Assembly (NCBI RefSeq): GCF_026745355.1
Contig: NC_079206.1
Span: 3,031,800-3,095,799, forward strand
Source of the DNA: Beta vulgaris subsp. vulgaris
Lineage: Eukaryota > Streptophyta > Magnoliopsida > Caryophyllales > Amaranthaceae
Direction: 5' to 3'
Length of the DNA: 64,000 nt
In this document: positions 62,592-64,000 of the stretch, in pieces
How positions within the stretch are numbered: the stretch's first letter is position 1
Layout of the letters: each line of letters starts with the position of its first letter
Translations under genes and position numbers: made by a program
The notes under the pieces: generated by a model
Database searches by the model: none
What the model was told of the DNA's origin: nothing
Seen by the model: the letters and a program-made list of their open reading frames with translations, nothing else

Positions 62592-64000
62592 GTTTTGTTT
62601 TCAATTTTAACTTTATTTTTTTGTTTAAATTGAGGTTTTACTTTTAAATATGGTGAATTACGCTGTTCCGTTGTTCTAAGTGTTCAATTTCGTTGTATAC
62701 TTCTCTTTTTTGTTTTAATTTGTTGATGAATTGATGACCGATGGTTAATTTAGAATATGATTATTGATTATGAATGAAAATTATGGTAGAATTGTTACTT
62801 TTGTGAATGATTCGATATTTATTGCTTAAAGAAAACTATAAACTGCAATGTGACTTAGTTTATAGTTTATCTTACTCTTATACTGTAAACTGCAATCCGA
62901 AATAGTTATTTTCTCTCTCCATATTCTGATCACTTGTTGTCGTTATTGAGAATTGTATCATTTATGTGTGGCATTGGGATGTTTCGACAATGTGAGAGGA
63001 ATTTTCTTTGGTGAAAGACCTTGTTATGTTTGTGTAAGATTATAGACTATTTGAGAGTTTTATTGACTTCGCATGTCGAGATTCGAGTGCTTAGAATAGA
63101 TTAGCTGAAATTGATAATAGTTGATCATTGTAGCTTAAATGAAAAGTTAGGTGATACTTTGTGGGTTTGAAAATGATAAGCTGGCTTTGAAGCTTTTAAG
63201 AGCCAATAGTAGCTGAAATTGATAAGCTTATTGGAAGGTGGATGGATGTTATAAAGAATGATTAATTTGAGAAGCTACATTCAATAACTGAAATTGATAA
63301 GCTAGACGAAAGTCGAAAGGGAGTTGAAAGTTAAAAAGTTTCTTGCCAACCCTTTTAATTCTAAAATCTAGCTTAGAAAGTTTAATGTAAGTAGGTAACC
63401 ATTAGTACTTACCAAACACTTCTAAATTGGAAGCTGAAATGGAGCTCTGAAGTATTTGCCAAAACAAAGCTTGGTCTGTTCTATTGCCATGAGCTTAACT
63501 TGTAGTGAGCAGAAGTGCTATCCCCACTTGGATGAAGACCTAATGTAGCGGATTTTACTTGTACAAAATAAGAAAAAATAGTAACTCATGTCATTCACCA
63601 GTTTAAAGGTCATTTGGGGGGGTGGGGGGGGTGGGGTGTTTGTCTCTTGACTTGGTCCTTGCCTGAGGTAGAATTTTTAGCCCGACTTCCTCACCAAAAA
63701 AAGAAAGAAAGATACCAAAGAGAAGTTGAGGTTTTTCTGTGACTTAGGTCGTGTTTAACAGGGGAGGAAGTCCTTTCTTTAATTTCCTTCTTTCATGGAT
63801 TAGTAGCGAAATTAGTCTGCAAATGAGTAGAGCTTGCTTGAGAGTGATGAATGGTAAGACTAGAGTAACCTTGTAATTTATAAAAGATGATTAGCTGACA
63901 TCAACTGGTGACTGTTTGGGAGAGTGTCTTTTTAATGAGATATTGAATGACTTTTAATAGGAGATTGGGTGATATGAGCAATGTATTGTGTATATAAAGT
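62592..64000. other. Right-edge stretch, presumed intron or intergenic
   Basis: AT-rich with no further coding block recognised. A G-rich run (about 63617-63640) is present. Confidence 0.35.

Overview
This is a eudicot plant nuclear sequence. It is AT-rich, its genes are split by GT-AG introns, and about half of the sequence is transposable-element debris. The repeat mix (subterminal GATCTGAT and TTCAG Tourist-like elements, Stowaway elements, tRNA-derived SINEs) and the protein sequences suggest a member of Caryophyllales, perhaps Amaranthaceae (spinach, beet or quinoa group). That placement is an inference from reading, not from a database match.

Five genes can be reconstructed, plus one possible gene start. 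(1) 20-2889 +: the last eight exons of a PIGO-type GPI ethanolamine phosphate transferase, cut by the left window edge. (2) 12534-4649 -: a complete 11-exon ABCC10-like (MRP-type) ABC transporter whose exon phases all agree, giving 1447 aa. (3) 27904-35687 +: a complete six-exon type-2 tryptophan synthase beta gene of 505 aa, with several unusual changes in pyridoxal-phosphate-site motifs. (4) 48243-52336 +: a complete three-exon CHX18-type cation/H+ exchanger of 800 aa. (5) 54228-53644 -: an intronless dirigent protein. (6) 62452-62591 +: a possible transit-peptide first exon of a gene running off the right edge, low confidence.

The rest is repeats. 2.9-4.3 kb: 3' flank of gene 1 and the RNase H tail of a LINE. 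12.5-27.9 kb: gene-poor, with SINEs, Stowaway and other MITEs, a 133-bp perfect direct repeat, a (TA)n tract and Helitron ends. TSB intron 1 holds a hAT element with a nested MITE and a 1.2-kb Tourist-like element; intron 2 holds a TRIM-like LTR with its primer-binding site. 34-37 kb: local tandem and inverted duplications of TSB exons. 37.2-39.5 kb: a Helitron, a Ty1/copia 3' end and a LINE RNase H remnant. 45.5-47.06 kb: a Stowaway split by a second copy of the 1.2-kb element. 57.6-62 kb: a LINE pseudogene split by a 2.6-kb solo LTR.

The genes look like unrelated housekeeping and transport genes; I see no operon-like or biosynthetic-cluster logic. The most interesting items are the divergent TSBtype2 paralogue with its broken exon copies nearby, the two MITE families with 3-bp target duplications and nested insertions, and the complete small Helitrons.
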